60,323 nt of DNA from positions 1 to 60,323 of the forward strand of contig JAJCYI010000176.1 in NCBI GenBank assembly GCA_029263015.1, in the 5' to 3' direction. How positions within the stretch are numbered: position 1 is the stretch's first letter; each line of letters opens with the position of its first letter. The notes below the pieces were generated by a model. It saw nothing but the letters and a program-made list of their open reading frames with translations. It ran no database searches and had not been told where the DNA came from. The stretch comes from Saprospiraceae bacterium (GTDB taxonomy: Bacteria > Bacteroidota > Bacteroidia > Chitinophagales > Saprospiraceae). Both the position numbers and the translations under genes were made by a program. Shown here piece after piece: positions 23,363-31,815 of this stretch.

Positions 23363-23785
23363 TTAATGCGATGAATCAACTTCGATCCCTCCGAGCAGGA
23401 GCAAAGCGAGAAGACCTGCAAAGGCGATAATGATGCCTATGACAAGAAATAACACCCCAACCACCGGGATGACCAAACCCAAAAGAATAAAAAGCCCACC
23501 TACCAGCAAAACGATCAGACCAAGAAATCCAAGGTTAAAGCTTCCTTCGATTTTGCCCTTCCTTTTTAGGCGTTCCATCTTATTTTGCATTTTTTGTTGA
23601 AACTTGCCCATTTTATTTTTCCATCTTTTTTGTTTCCTTAGTTGCTTCTTGGAGGTAGGGGGCGTTGCTGTCTCTGTTAAAGAATGGATGGTTTCCGCAG
23701 CATTATTCGATGCTGCAAGAATCGGTGATAAAGGCTGGGAGATTATGAAAAAGAGTAGTGAGCTGATGAGTAGGATTTTATTCAT
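23363..23785 (-). CDS. Exported membrane protein of unknown function
   Basis: A 140-residue protein with a signal peptide (1-24, ending PILAA), a short Ser/Thr-rich stretch, a strongly basic, probably coiled region (about 45-82, KKQLRKQKRWKNKMGKFQ...) and two very hydrophobic helices (about 84-108 and 110-131) with a short acidic/His tail (GIEVDSSH). The glycine-rich hydrophobic pair resembles small Bacteroidota envelope proteins without known function. It converges with the sensor kinase; a short GGTCAAA/TTTGACC hairpin lies between them. No family was recognised. Confidence 0.7.
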   Translation of the reverse strand: MNKILLISSLLFFIISQPLSPILAASNNAAETIHSLTETATPPTSKKQLRKQKRWKNKMGKFQQKMQNKMERLKRKGKIEGSFNLGFLGLIVLLVGGLFILLGLVIPVVGVLFLVIGIIIAFAGLLALLLLGGIEVDSSH

Positions 23786-23984
23786 CTTTAAAAAAGGATT
23801 TTTAAAATTTAGGCAAACAGTTTATGCCGGGCGATTGGCAATACAAGAGCTTTTGGTAAGAAGATGAGAGAACAGAAGGATTACCCCTATTTCAATTTTA
23901 CTTTACTGAATCTCTTTGGTCTATCACTTGATAGCCGTTTCAAGCATTCTTATTTTAAGATGTTCTAACTATGGCTTCATTGCG

Positions 23985-23992
23985 TACATTTG
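23985..23992 (+). promoter_or_regulatory. -7 element TACATTTG upstream of tatC
   Basis: Exact TAnnTTTG about 72 nt before ATG 24064. Only a degenerate -33 (TTC) lies 19 nt upstream. Confidence 0.4.
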
Positions 23993-24063
23993 CCAGAATT
24001 AATTTGCGGTGGATTTGAATAGGAGAGAACGACTCATTCCTGACTGAAAACTGTGACCTAAAA

Positions 24064-24918
24064 ATGGCCCTCGATCAAGTAGATGTAGATAAAATGGATC
24101 AGCAAAACGGTAAGGAAAAAGAGATGTCTTTTTTCGACCATTTAGAGGAATTGCGTTGGCATATATTCCGGTCAGCGATAGCTATCTTGGTGTTTGGGAT
24201 TGCAGCTTTCCTCTTTAAGGAATTTGTTTTCAACACCATTATTTTCGGGCCAAAAGATAAAGATTTTGTGACCTACCATGTGCTTTGTAATATCTCAAAT
24301 ACACTGGGACTGGGCGATATTCTGTGTATGGGGCCACCCGATTTCGATTTTGTGACCCCTAATTTTGGCGAGCTTTTTTTAACGCATATCAAAGTATCGT
24401 TCATTGCTGGGCTGATCTGCTCAATTCCATTTTTATTCTGGGAAGTATGGCGTTTTGTAAAACCAGGTCTTTATGATGATGAAAAGAAGCTAACCCAGTT
24501 TGCAGTGGCCATTTGTTCTGCACTCTTCTTGTTGGGCGTGCTGTTTGGATACTTTGTGATTTCACCGTTTGCCATCACATTTTTGGCGGGATATGAATTG
24601 CCGGGCGTTGTTGCACAGCCATCGTTGAGTTCCTATATTAATTACATGGTCATGTTGACCTTGCCTGTTGGGCTGGTATTTGAATTGCCAGTTGCTGTTT
24701 ATGTTTTGACAAAATTAGGCTTGCTCACTTCTGCTTTCATGAAAACCTATCGAAAGCATGCATTTATTGTTATTGTCATTGTATCAAGTATCATAACCCC
24801 GCCAGATGTATTCAGCCAAATATTGATTTCTTTGCCTTTGATAGCTCTTTATGAGGTAGGTATAACGATAGCCAAACGAGTGGAGAAAAAAGAAACTGCC
24901 CTGGCAAAACGTGATTAG
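24064..24918 (+). CDS. tatC: Twin-arginine translocase subunit TatC
   Basis: Receptor subunit of the Tat pathway, which exports folded proteins with RR signal peptides across the inner membrane. The 284-residue protein carries the family start MSFFDHLEELRWHIFRS and six membrane helices, with the conserved FWEVWRFVKPGL(Y)DDEKK cytoplasmic/periplasmic junction and the PPDVFSQ motif before the last helix. The first periplasmic loop is longer than in E. coli TatC, which is usual for Bacteroidota. tatA is not nearby. The last codons and stop lie inside one arm of a GATTAGT repeat hairpin. Confidence 0.95.
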   Translation: MALDQVDVDKMDQQNGKEKEMSFFDHLEELRWHIFRSAIAILVFGIAAFLFKEFVFNTIIFGPKDKDFVTYHVLCNISNTLGLGDILCMGPPDFDFVTPNFGELFLTHIKVSFIAGLICSIPFLFWEVWRFVKPGLYDDEKKLTQFAVAICSALFLLGVLFGYFVISPFAITFLAGYELPGVVAQPSLSSYINYMVMLTLPVGLVFELPVAVYVLTKLGLLTSAFMKTYRKHAFIVIVIVSSIITPPDVFSQILISLPLIALYEVGITIAKRVEKKETALAKRD

Positions 24919-24958
24919 TGACTCAGCGTCCTGTCACTTATCGCCAGTCACTAATCAC
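24911..24958. repeat. GATTAGT-type hairpin at the tatC 3' end
   Basis: GTGATTAGTGACT (24911-24923) and its exact complement AGTCACTAATCAC (24946-24958). The tatC stop codon is within the left arm. The same sequence family follows ruvA and the giant adhesin gene. Confidence 0.75.
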
Positions 24959-24962
24959 TATT

Positions 24963-25430
24963 ATGCAACGCATTTCATCTAATACGACCTTGTTTCTGAA
25001 AATATTCATTCCGACTTTTTGGATTGTTTTTTTCGGGATTTTCACGTTGGCGGTAGTGCTTTCCAATGTGAAACAGTTTCCTCTATTTAATTTTATTTAT
25101 TTTAAAGTAGGGTTAGCCGCTTTTTTCTTGGGAGGATTGGCATTCCTGTATTTCACTTTCATACAACTTAAAAGGGTGGAACTGGATCGGGAGTTTGTTT
25201 ATGCTTCCAATTATTTTAAAACCTACCGCTACCCATACCAAAATGTTGAAAAAATTGTCGAGCGGGATATCTGGCTTTTTTATTTGGTAAAAATATATCT
25301 GAAAACACCGGGCAAGTTTGGCCAGCGGCTCACCTTTATTTTAGATGGAGCTATGTTGAAGGATTATTTGGATAAGAATCCAGAAGTGGCAGGGGTTTTC
25401 AATAATTTGAAAATAGAAGAAAGAAAATAA
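24963..25430 (+). CDS. Two-helix membrane protein, PH-like cytoplasmic domain, unknown function
   Basis: A 155-residue protein starting at ATG 24963 (MQRISSNTTLFLKIFIP); a GTG at 24918 would add residues encoded by the repeat hairpin and is rejected. Two membrane helices lie at about 12-36 and 46-66, followed by a beta-rich soluble part (FIQLKRVELDREFVYASN-YFKTYRYPYQNVEKI) that resembles bacterial PH-like domains. No enzyme motif is seen. It lies 44 bp after tatC in the same direction and may share its transcript, but no link to Tat export is evident from the sequence. Confidence 0.65.
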   Translation: MQRISSNTTLFLKIFIPTFWIVFFGIFTLAVVLSNVKQFPLFNFIYFKVGLAAFFLGGLAFLYFTFIQLKRVELDREFVYASNYFKTYRYPYQNVEKIVERDIWLFYLVKIYLKTPGKFGQRLTFILDGAMLKDYLDKNPEVAGVFNNLKIEERK

Positions 25431-25431
25431 A

Positions 25432-26808
25432 CTATCCTCCCAGCAATTCTGCCAGTTTAGCTTCAAGGGCTGGCCCTCTCAAGTTTCTTGCAATAATTTT
25501 CCCATCTCGATCGAGTAGCACAGTCGAGGGGATGGAGGTTACGCCGTAGAGCTTTGCAGCCTCATTTTTCCAACCTTTCAAATCAGAGACGTGGTGCCAC
25601 ATCAAGCCATCTTTTTCAATGGCTTGTAACCAACGGCCTTTTGTTTTATCTAGGCTAACACCAAGTACATCGAATCCTTTATCGTGGTATTTTTTATAAG
25701 CAGCAACAACATTTGGATTCTCTCGGCGGCAGGGGCCGCACCAGCTTGCCCAGAAGTCCACAAGTAAAACTTTTCCACGCAAAGAACTGAGTTTCAGAGG
25801 AGTACCGTCAGGTTTGTTCATGGCGAAATCCGGCGCTTCCACACCTGTCATAAAACTTGCAGACATTTTCAAAATTTGACCCAAGCGAGCAGCGGCGGCT
25901 GGCTCAGTATCTTTGTATTTTGCGATGTATAATTTTGCATAGTCTGCCACCAATGGGCTTTTCTTTTGCTGGAGACCCGAGATGAGTCCGCCGACAGCGA
26001 GCATATAAGTACGGGAATTTACAGGTATTTGCCGCAGAAGGCCATCGATATAGTTTTTTTGTAAACCTTGGGGGAGTCTCACGCTGGCAAGCGTTTGCAC
26101 CCATCCGCTGATGCCCTCAAATACCCACGGCATGTAATTGTAGTCAGGGTCAGCCCAGTCGGCCAGGTGGAAGTATTCTTTTGCGAAATATTCAATTTCT
26201 GACAAGTCAGCAGAGCCATGGTTTTGGTAGCTAAGGTAGGTGTTCAATCTCACGACTTTTGCTAAATATGGGCTTGTTTTTTCAAGCGAATCAATAAGAG
26301 CTAAGCGTTTGTTATCCAAATCCCTCAATTTTAGGATGGCCTGATTGGATGCGTCAATGTTGTCGGAGCGCTGCGAAGCTTGCATTTGTTGCATGAGCTG
26401 ACCAAATTCACTTTTGTATTTGTCCAATAAACTTTTAATGCCAGCATATTCCCTGTTCAAGTTTGATTTCGTCAATGATGCCGCTTGAAATTTGGTACAG
26501 GAGCCATTCAGTATTACTTCTTCTTCAGTCCCTAAAATAATAGGTTTGGTATTGTTGCCATCGAGCCCAACATAATAAAACCGTGGACTTGTTGCTGGCA
26601 TTTTAAATTGATAGGTCTCCGAATCCTCGGTTGGTGCTGAATTTATTTTTTTAAAAACAACCCCATTGAATTCGTAAATGTGGAGTTTGTCAATTTTATC
26701 GCAGGAATTGACTTTACAAGTAAGAGTGATTTCATCTATTTCATTTGGGGAATAAAATGAATAACTGAGCAATACGGCAGTTAGGAAGAATAAAGCAAGG
26801 GATTTCAT
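25432..26808 (-). CDS. TlpA-like thioredoxin-fold protein with DUF4369-like N-terminus
   Basis: Exported thiol-disulfide oxidoreductase of 458 residues. The signal peptide covers about 1-20. The N-terminal part (about 25-125) is strand-rich, as in DUF4369 domains common before Bacteroidota TlpA/ResA proteins; the middle is helical. The thioredoxin domain (about 315-458) has the redox motif WCGPC at 356-360 in DFWASWCGPCRREN and the cis-proline segment TSIPSTVLL. Family members reduce cytochrome c apoproteins or other envelope proteins; the partner here is unknown. It converges on the 24963 gene with almost no gap. A -7-like element TAGTTTTG (minus strand, 26919-26926) lies upstream. Confidence 0.92.
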   Translation of the reverse strand: MKSLALFFLTAVLLSYSFYSPNEIDEITLTCKVNSCDKIDKLHIYEFNGVVFKKINSAPTEDSETYQFKMPATSPRFYYVGLDGNNTKPIILGTEEEVILNGSCTKFQAASLTKSNLNREYAGIKSLLDKYKSEFGQLMQQMQASQRSDNIDASNQAILKLRDLDNKRLALIDSLEKTSPYLAKVVRLNTYLSYQNHGSADLSEIEYFAKEYFHLADWADPDYNYMPWVFEGISGWVQTLASVRLPQGLQKNYIDGLLRQIPVNSRTYMLAVGGLISGLQQKKSPLVADYAKLYIAKYKDTEPAAAARLGQILKMSASFMTGVEAPDFAMNKPDGTPLKLSSLRGKVLLVDFWASWCGPCRRENPNVVAAYKKYHDKGFDVLGVSLDKTKGRWLQAIEKDGLMWHHVSDLKGWKNEAAKLYGVTSIPSTVLLDRDGKIIARNLRGPALEAKLAELLGG

Positions 26809-26852
26809 GAACCTAAGTTTTGTAAAAATGAAAATTTGTAGAAGTGTTTACG

Positions 26853-26898
26853 AAGCAGTCTGTTCTAATAAGCGCTGGTTATTTATGCCAGACTGCTT
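26853..26898. terminator. Hairpin between the ABC ATPase and TlpA-like genes
   Basis: AAGCAGTCTG (26853-26862) pairs exactly with CAGACTGCTT (26889-26898) around a 26-nt loop. It may end the upstream minus-strand ATPase transcript; there is no good T-run. Confidence 0.35.
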
Positions 26899-27013
26899 AT
26901 ACTGGCAAAAAACATACGCAAAACTACAAAGGAAAGGTTAATCGTTGAATAGCTGGGTGGTTAAATGGTTCTTAAAGTCTTTCATCCGAATTCCTTATAG
27001 CCGTTCAATCATT

Positions 27014-27673
27014 TTAGGTAACCGCTTTTCCACCTTTCAACTTTAAAATACGTTGGGTTTTGCCTGCCAGTTCGAGGTCGTGGGTGACAAGCACCAAAGT
27101 TGTGCCTTGTTCTTTGTTCAGTTCAAAGAGGAGTTGCTCAACGAGTGCCCCGGTATCGACATCAAGGTTGCCGGTAGGTTCATCAGCGAACAGGATTTTT
27201 GGTCGGTTGGAAAAAGCCCTGGCAAGCGACACCCGCTGTTGTTCGCCGCCCGAAAGCTGGGCAGGGTAGTGGTCGTGGCGGTCGGCGAGACCAACCCGTT
27301 CGAGGAGTTTCATGGCATTTTCGGCAGCTCCTTTTTCCCCTTTCAACTCCATGGGCACCATCACATTTTCCAATGCTGTAAGGGTAGGGATGAGTTGGAA
27401 ATTTTGAAAAATAAAGCCTACGTGTTCATTACGGACCCCTGCCCGTTCATCCTCATCTAGGTTTTCCAGGTTGATGTCGTTCAGCGTAACCGAGCCCTCG
27501 CTTGCCCGATCGAGGCCAGCACACAGTCCCAGCAAAGTTGTCTTGCCGCTGCCCGACGGACCGACGATAGAGATTGTATCGCCAGGGCCAATATCGAAAC
27601 TCACACCATCGAGCACGGTGAGGGATTTGTTGCCGGAGGCGTATGTTTTTGTCAGGTTGTTTACTTGAAGCAT
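27014..27673 (-). CDS. ABC transporter ATP-binding protein, LolD/YbbA type
   Basis: Cytoplasmic ATPase of 219 residues belonging to the LolD/MacB/YbbA branch. It has Walker A GPSGSGKTT, Q-loop FQNFQLIPTLTALENVMVPME (the NVM-PL-type stretch of this branch), signature LSGGEQQRVSLARA, Walker B ILFADEPTGNLD and switch His (LVTHDLEL). Partners of this branch are FtsX-like permeases acting in lipoprotein release, efflux or envelope assembly. None is adjacent in the window, so function cannot be narrowed. It lies downstream of a Uma2 gene, separated by a strong terminator, and is probably transcribed alone. Confidence 0.92.
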   Translation of the reverse strand: MLQVNNLTKTYASGNKSLTVLDGVSFDIGPGDTISIVGPSGSGKTTLLGLCAGLDRASEGSVTLNDINLENLDEDERAGVRNEHVGFIFQNFQLIPTLTALENVMVPMELKGEKGAAENAMKLLERVGLADRHDHYPAQLSGGEQQRVSLARAFSNRPKILFADEPTGNLDVDTGALVEQLLFELNKEQGTTLVLVTHDLELAGKTQRILKLKGGKAVT

Positions 27674-27773
27674 TTTTATAGACTTGGTTTTGAAAGAAAA
27701 TGAAACGTGTAGAAAGAAAATTGGTTGAAGGTTTCAGATGAACAAGCTGATTTTCCTGATGAATAATTTTTAA

Positions 27774-27809
27774 CAAAAACGGCTGGACAAACTTGTAGTT
27801 GTCCAGCCG
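27774..27809 (-). terminator. Rho-independent terminator of the Uma2 gene
   Basis: Perfect 11-bp stem CGGCTGGACAA / TTGTCCAGCCG (27780-27809) with an 8-nt loop, followed on the minus strand by TTTTTG. Confidence 0.88.
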
Positions 27810-27831
27810 AAAGAAGCATTTTGTTTTATGC

Positions 27832-28473
27832 CTATTTCAGTTTGAACTCGTCAAGATTCAGTTCAAATCCTGGCAGGACATTTTCACCAGAAAGACGATT
27901 CCCTTCAAACCCACTCATCACTTCCACATCTTGTCCTTGCCGGTAAATATATACCTGTTCTTTGTACGGGTCGATCAACCAACCTAATTGGACACCATTT
28001 TTCATCCAGGACGAGGTCATCTTCTTTTGAAGTTTGGTAAGTCGATCACTGCTTGATCTTACCTCAGCAATAAAATCAGGTGTCAAAGCAACAAAGTTTT
28101 CATCATCTTCTGGGGGTGAAGTGGCTGCTTTTTCGGCAGAAATCCAAGCTGCATCAGGAGATTTAATGGAGCCATCTGGCAGGTCAAAGCCAGTTGATGA
28201 ACTATACAATTCGCCTGCTTTTGTCTGGTAATTCCACATAAAGAGAAATCCATGAAGATTGGATTCACGTTTTCCGGTTCCTTTTTTAACGGGGGACATG
28301 ACGGTGATTTTTCCGGTTGGTTCCCTTTCAATTCTTAATTCGGGGAAACGCTCAGAAAGTAGAATGAATTCTGCTTTGTTTAGTGCTCGTTCACTATTGA
28401 GTGTGCCGATAGCAAGCACCAAATCCTGAAAGGAAAGCGATTTTTTTTCCAATATTTCTAATCCGTTTCGCAT
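27832..28473 (-). CDS. Uma2-family (DUF820) putative restriction-like endonuclease
   Basis: A 213-residue member of the Uma2 family, which has the PD-(D/E)xK nuclease fold. Recognisable elements are RIEREPTGKITVMSPV (N-terminal sheet), SPDAAWISAEK and PDFIAEVRSSSDRLTKLQKKM, with the D...E-x-(R/K) arrangement of the nuclease core, and the WLIDPYKEQVYIYRQG block that follows. The family is abundant in cyanobacteria and Bacteroidota and may derive from mobile elements; a target site is not known. It is a single gene with its own terminator and no methylase partner, so it is not a standard restriction-modification pair. Confidence 0.88.
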   Translation of the reverse strand: MRNGLEILEKKSLSFQDLVLAIGTLNSERALNKAEFILLSERFPELRIEREPTGKITVMSPVKKGTGKRESNLHGFLFMWNYQTKAGELYSSSTGFDLPDGSIKSPDAAWISAEKAATSPPEDDENFVALTPDFIAEVRSSSDRLTKLQKKMTSSWMKNGVQLGWLIDPYKEQVYIYRQGQDVEVMSGFEGNRLSGENVLPGFELNLDEFKLK

Positions 28474-28559
28474 TTCAAGCAGATTGTTTTGGTAAAAATA
28501 AGTTTCTCAGCCCTTAATTCAAAACAGGGGTAATTCAGTAAGAAGCTGTCTATGATTTT

Positions 28560-28690
28560 GGTTTGAGGCTGAAAAGATGGATTTTTTGTCCTGTTTGTTT
28601 GAAATTTATAGAACTTAGCTGGGCTATGGGCGAAAAACTTTAAGCGGACAGGGCGGGAAAGGCGCTAAATGTAAACTCTAAGAATTCTTG
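28560..28690. repeat. Imperfect palindrome, possible diverged third copy of the 160-bp element
   Basis: The gap between asnS and the Uma2 gene holds TTTTTTGTCCTGTTTG facing GCGGACAGGGCGGGAAA. The centre, read on the minus strand, contains CATAGCCCAGCTA, close to CATAGCCGTAGCTA in copy A. Overall similarity is weak. Confidence 0.3.
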
Positions 28691-28758
28691 TACAATAAAA
28701 ATGGCTGAACAGTCCTAAAAAACCATTCAACCATTTCGATCATATAACCATTCCGCAC

Positions 28759-30633
28759 TCAAAATTCCGCTGTCCCCGTCGCCCTAGGAAAGGCAATTAC
28801 GTCTCTGATATTACTGATACCCGTGATAAACTGCACCATCCGCTCAAAGCCAAGCCCGAAGCCCGAGTGCGGGCATCCGCCGAACTTGCGCAGTTCCAAG
28901 TACCACCAGAGTTCTTCTTCTGGAATGCCCTGTGCTTTCACCCGTTCGAGCAATACGCTGTGGCGTTCTTCCCGCTGCGACCCACCGATCACTTCGCCAA
29001 TGAATGGGAACAAAATGTCCATAGCCGCGACGGTTTCTTTGCCAGGCTCGGTATCATCGTTTTCACGCATGTAAAATGCTTTGAAAGCTTTTGGGTAGTC
29101 TCGGACAACCACCGGTTTTTTGAAATGCTTCTCCACAAGGTAGCGTTCATGTTCCGCCTGGAGGTCTTTCCCCCATTCGACAGGAAATTCAAATCTGCCT
29201 TTTTTGTATGGTTTTGAATTTTGCAGAATACGAACTGCGTCGGTATAGGTGATGCGCTCAAAATCATTTTTGATGACAAATCGGAGCATCTCTATGAGGC
29301 TCATTGGGCGTCGAAGTTCCTGCTTCATATTCTTCTCGGCCTGTTTGATGCGTTCATCAAGGAAGGCAAGATCATCTGGATAATTATCGAGAATGTAGTT
29401 GATGAGGTATTTTACAAAATCCTCAGCAAGATCCATGTTGTCAAAAATATCGAAAAAAGCAACTTCTGGCTCAATCATCCAAAACTCTGCGAGGTGTCGT
29501 GGCGTATTGGAATTTTCTGCCCTAAAGGTCGGCCCAAAAGTATATATTTTGCCCAAAGCCAACGCAGCAATTTCACCTTGTAACTGACCGGAAACAGTTA
29601 GGTTGGTTGACTTGCCAAAGAAGTCTTTACTGAAGTCTAATTCAGATTCCGAGGAAAGCTGATTGTAATTATTAACCGGCCTAATGTTATAAAACGTCAA
29701 TTTCAAGGATGGGAACAATTTCTCTTTATACTGATACCATAGCCCAAATCTTCTATAATCTTTTTTCAACTGTACAACTTGCCTAAGTTTTTGAGACAAA
29801 TTATCTTTCAAGAAGGTTTTATTACTATTTCCAATTGTGAAGATTTTTGGTCTAACTATGACATATACTTCCCTTACCAAGTTGTTTATCTTAGAAATAT
29901 CAGGATGATCTAAAAGTTCTTTTATTTCTGATGGCCGGGCCTTTACAAGCTTTTCAAGAGTCAATCCTTCAATAGTCTTTTTAAGAAAACTATTAATTTT
30001 CCTTAAATGCAATTGATCTGAATTGTTAATAGCTTTTTCAATCTCTTGATAAAAATTGTCAGCCCATTCATCAAGTTTTGTATTTTTTAAAGGAGGGTTG
30101 ATAATATCTATAGTAGTTACTCTAAACATCTCGCCAGCCCCTTCTGCATCGCTGCCAGCGATAATGGGCGTGTGCATGTAATAGTAACCTTTGTCGTTGA
30201 AATATTTATGCACAGCAAAAGCTATGGCATGGCGGATGCGGAAAACAGCACTGAAAGTATTTGTCCTCATGCGGAAATGCGCTTTTTCCCGCAAGTATTC
30301 CAGTGTCATGCGTTTTGGTTGGAGGGGATATTCCTCGGGGCTGCATTCGCCCAGTAGTTCAATTTTTTCAGCCACTACTTCAACGGTCTGTCCGGCACCC
30401 TGTGATTCTATTAATTGGCCTGTAATGGCGATGCAGGAATGGAAGCTTATTTTTTTCAAAAGCTCTTCGTCAAATTTTTCAAAATCAACCACGCACTGGA
30501 GGTTGTTGAAACAAGAACCATCGTTGAGGGAAATGAAGCGGTTGGAGCGGAATGCCCGCACCCAGCCTTTTATCAAAACCTGTGTTCCTATTTGCGGGGA
30601 TTGTAAAATATCGGTTATTTCTGTTCTTTTCAT
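28759..30633 (-). CDS. asnS: Asparagine-tRNA ligase with a 150-residue insertion
   Basis: Class II synthetase charging tRNA-Asn, 624 residues where about 460-480 is usual. The N-terminal OB-fold anticodon domain spans about 1-105. The catalytic core has [20 protein letters not shown]-type motif 1 region (156-172), motif 2 [20 protein letters not shown] (366-385) and motif 3 [12 protein letters not shown] near the C-terminus, so the enzyme looks intact. Between [11 protein letters not shown] and [18 protein letters not shown], residues about 182-331 (bases 29641-30090) are an extra domain: mostly helical, rich in Lys, Asn and Leu, encoded by visibly more AT-rich DNA, with no recognised homologue. 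Normal enzymes have about 10 residues here. It is not an intein by its junctions. A role in tRNA or partner binding is speculation. Confidence 0.95.
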   Translation of the reverse strand: MKRTEITDILQSPQIGTQVLIKGWVRAFRSNRFISLNDGSCFNNLQCVVDFEKFDEELLKKISFHSCIAITGQLIESQGAGQTVEVVAEKIELLGECSPEEYPLQPKRMTLEYLREKAHFRMRTNTFSAVFRIRHAIAFAVHKYFNDKGYYYMHTPIIAGSDAEGAGEMFRVTTIDIINPPLKNTKLDEWADNFYQEIEKAINNSDQLHLRKINSFLKKTIEGLTLEKLVKARPSEIKELLDHPDISKINNLVREVYVIVRPKIFTIGNSNKTFLKDNLSQKLRQVVQLKKDYRRFGLWYQYKEKLFPSLKLTFYNIRPVNNYNQLSSESELDFSKDFFGKSTNLTVSGQLQGEIAALALGKIYTFGPTFRAENSNTPRHLAEFWMIEPEVAFFDIFDNMDLAEDFVKYLINYILDNYPDDLAFLDERIKQAEKNMKQELRRPMSLIEMLRFVIKNDFERITYTDAVRILQNSKPYKKGRFEFPVEWGKDLQAEHERYLVEKHFKKPVVVRDYPKAFKAFYMRENDDTEPGKETVAAMDILFPFIGEVIGGSQREERHSVLLERVKAQGIPEEELWWYLELRKFGGCPHSGFGLGFERMVQFITGISNIRDVIAFPRATGTAEF

Positions 30634-30811
30634 AATTGTAAAATGAATGGATGAAAGAAGGATGAAATGAGAAAATGTCCCACCCTGTTGAAAAATAAGC
30701 GGCGAAATTAAGGGATTGTCCGGGAAGTTTTAAATCCAGCAATTTAGAATTAGAGTAACGGGAGAAGAAAAATAACGTTCCGAAATTTTAGGTGAAAACG
30801 AGGGACGTATT

Positions 30812-31216
30812 TCACACCAAAAACCTTGCACTCACTTCTGGCGTTGGCACCATGCACTCTTTCTTTTTGCCAAACCATTTATACCTGTTTTTAGCGATGA
30901 AATCATACACGGCATCGCGGACAGGTCGGGGAACAAATGTGAGGATGCGGAGGTATCGCCACCAGCCACCAAGATGCTTAAAGGTTTGCATGGCAGCGTC
31001 TGATTTGGTGTAAACATTTCCATCGCAGATCAGGATGACAGAACTCATGTTTTTCGGAACAAAATGATGTATGTTGAGGTATTGCTGGCCGATGTCAGAC
31101 TGGATTGGTGCGAATTTGAAAACACTTTTTTTATCTAGCTTAATAATGGTGTTGATGGTGTTGTTGCAGAAGTTGCAGACGCCGTCGAAAAGAACGACAG
31201 GGTAGCTGCTATGCAT
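30812..31216 (-). CDS. DCC-family (DUF393) thiol-disulfide oxidoreductase
   Basis: A 134-residue protein of the DCC family, thioredoxin-like proteins named for the motif D-x-x-C-x-x-C, here LFDGVCNFCN near the N-terminus. Later conserved parts (FAPIQSDIGQQYL, KSDAAMQTFKHLGGWWRYLR and the RDAVYDFIAKNRYKWFGKK tail) match the family. The start at ATG 31216 overlaps the stop of the upstream NadR-like gene by a few bases (ATGCATAG), suggesting translational coupling. Starts at 31225 and 31255 are possible. The physiological substrate is unknown. Confidence 0.88.
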   Translation of the reverse strand: MHSSYPVVLFDGVCNFCNNTINTIIKLDKKSVFKFAPIQSDIGQQYLNIHHFVPKNMSSVILICDGNVYTKSDAAMQTFKHLGGWWRYLRILTFVPRPVRDAVYDFIAKNRYKWFGKKKECMVPTPEVSARFLV

Positions 31217-31751
31217 GATAGGCATGCGCTTGAGGATGGATGAGTGATTGGACATGGTGGATGGCTATTTGTAATCTCTGCTCGTTCAACCCGCTGACTT
31301 CTACAAAGTTAGTGTTTTGTTGCGTTAATTCCTGATGATAAAGTTTAAATATTTTATTCCGGTCATTAGGGGATTCCCGCTGCGGGTCAGATTGCCAGGG
31401 TATGTCGGGATGACAGAGTAGATAAAGGTCGTGCTTTTTTATATTTAGTTGTTCCAAAATCCACGGATGGCATTGACCGTATTTGTAGTCCGACCATATT
31501 TTTATCACTTCCAGACTAGTGTCCAAAAACACTAACCCGCCTGTTTTGTTTACCATTTCATTTTCCTGTCTAAGCTGCCCTTCAGCTATTTTTAAAAGAT
31601 CGTTTTCTAGGTATGGTCTATCGAGATTATCAATATAAGCGCGGGCAAATTCAGGTATCCATTCCGCGTTGAAATGACTGGCCAACTGAGTGGTCAAGGT
31701 AGTTTTGCCAGAAGATTCTGGGCCAGTAAGGACGATGGTTGTCGTTCGCAT
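31209..31751 (-). CDS. NadR-like ATP-binding kinase domain protein
   Basis: A 180-residue P-loop protein of the NadR/AAA_28 type. Walker A is TGPESSGKTTLT at the N-terminus, followed by the E-x-A-R motif (WIPEFARAYID) and the Walker B-like VFLDTSLEVIKIW that characterise the ribosylnicotinamide kinase part of NadR. In NadR this domain phosphorylates nicotinamide riboside to NMN. The nucleotidyltransferase and repressor domains are absent, so NAD salvage is likely but not certain. It overlaps the DCC-family gene and starts just after the murF-alr terminator. Confidence 0.85.
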   Translation of the reverse strand: MRTTTIVLTGPESSGKTTLTTQLASHFNAEWIPEFARAYIDNLDRPYLENDLLKIAEGQLRQENEMVNKTGGLVFLDTSLEVIKIWSDYKYGQCHPWILEQLNIKKHDLYLLCHPDIPWQSDPQRESPNDRNKIFKLYHQELTQQNTNFVEVSGLNEQRLQIAIHHVQSLIHPQAHAYHA

Positions 31752-31762
31752 GTTCTATCTAG

Positions 31763-31799
31763 TTTTAAAAGCAACGCTTTTCTAAAAAGCGTTGCTTTT
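31763..31799 (-). terminator. Terminator of murF-alr
   Basis: Perfect 15-bp stem AAAAGCAACGCTTTT / AAAAGCGTTGCTTTT with a 3-nt loop, between murF-alr and the next minus-strand gene. Confidence 0.8.
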
Positions 31800-31815
31800 G
31801 GCATCTGGTCTAAAA

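Noticed and set aside
29641-30090. Intein in asnS
   Set aside because: The insertion does not begin with Cys/Ser/Thr at a conserved splice block and lacks a terminal His-Asn plus Cys/Ser/Thr; a plain insertion domain fits better.
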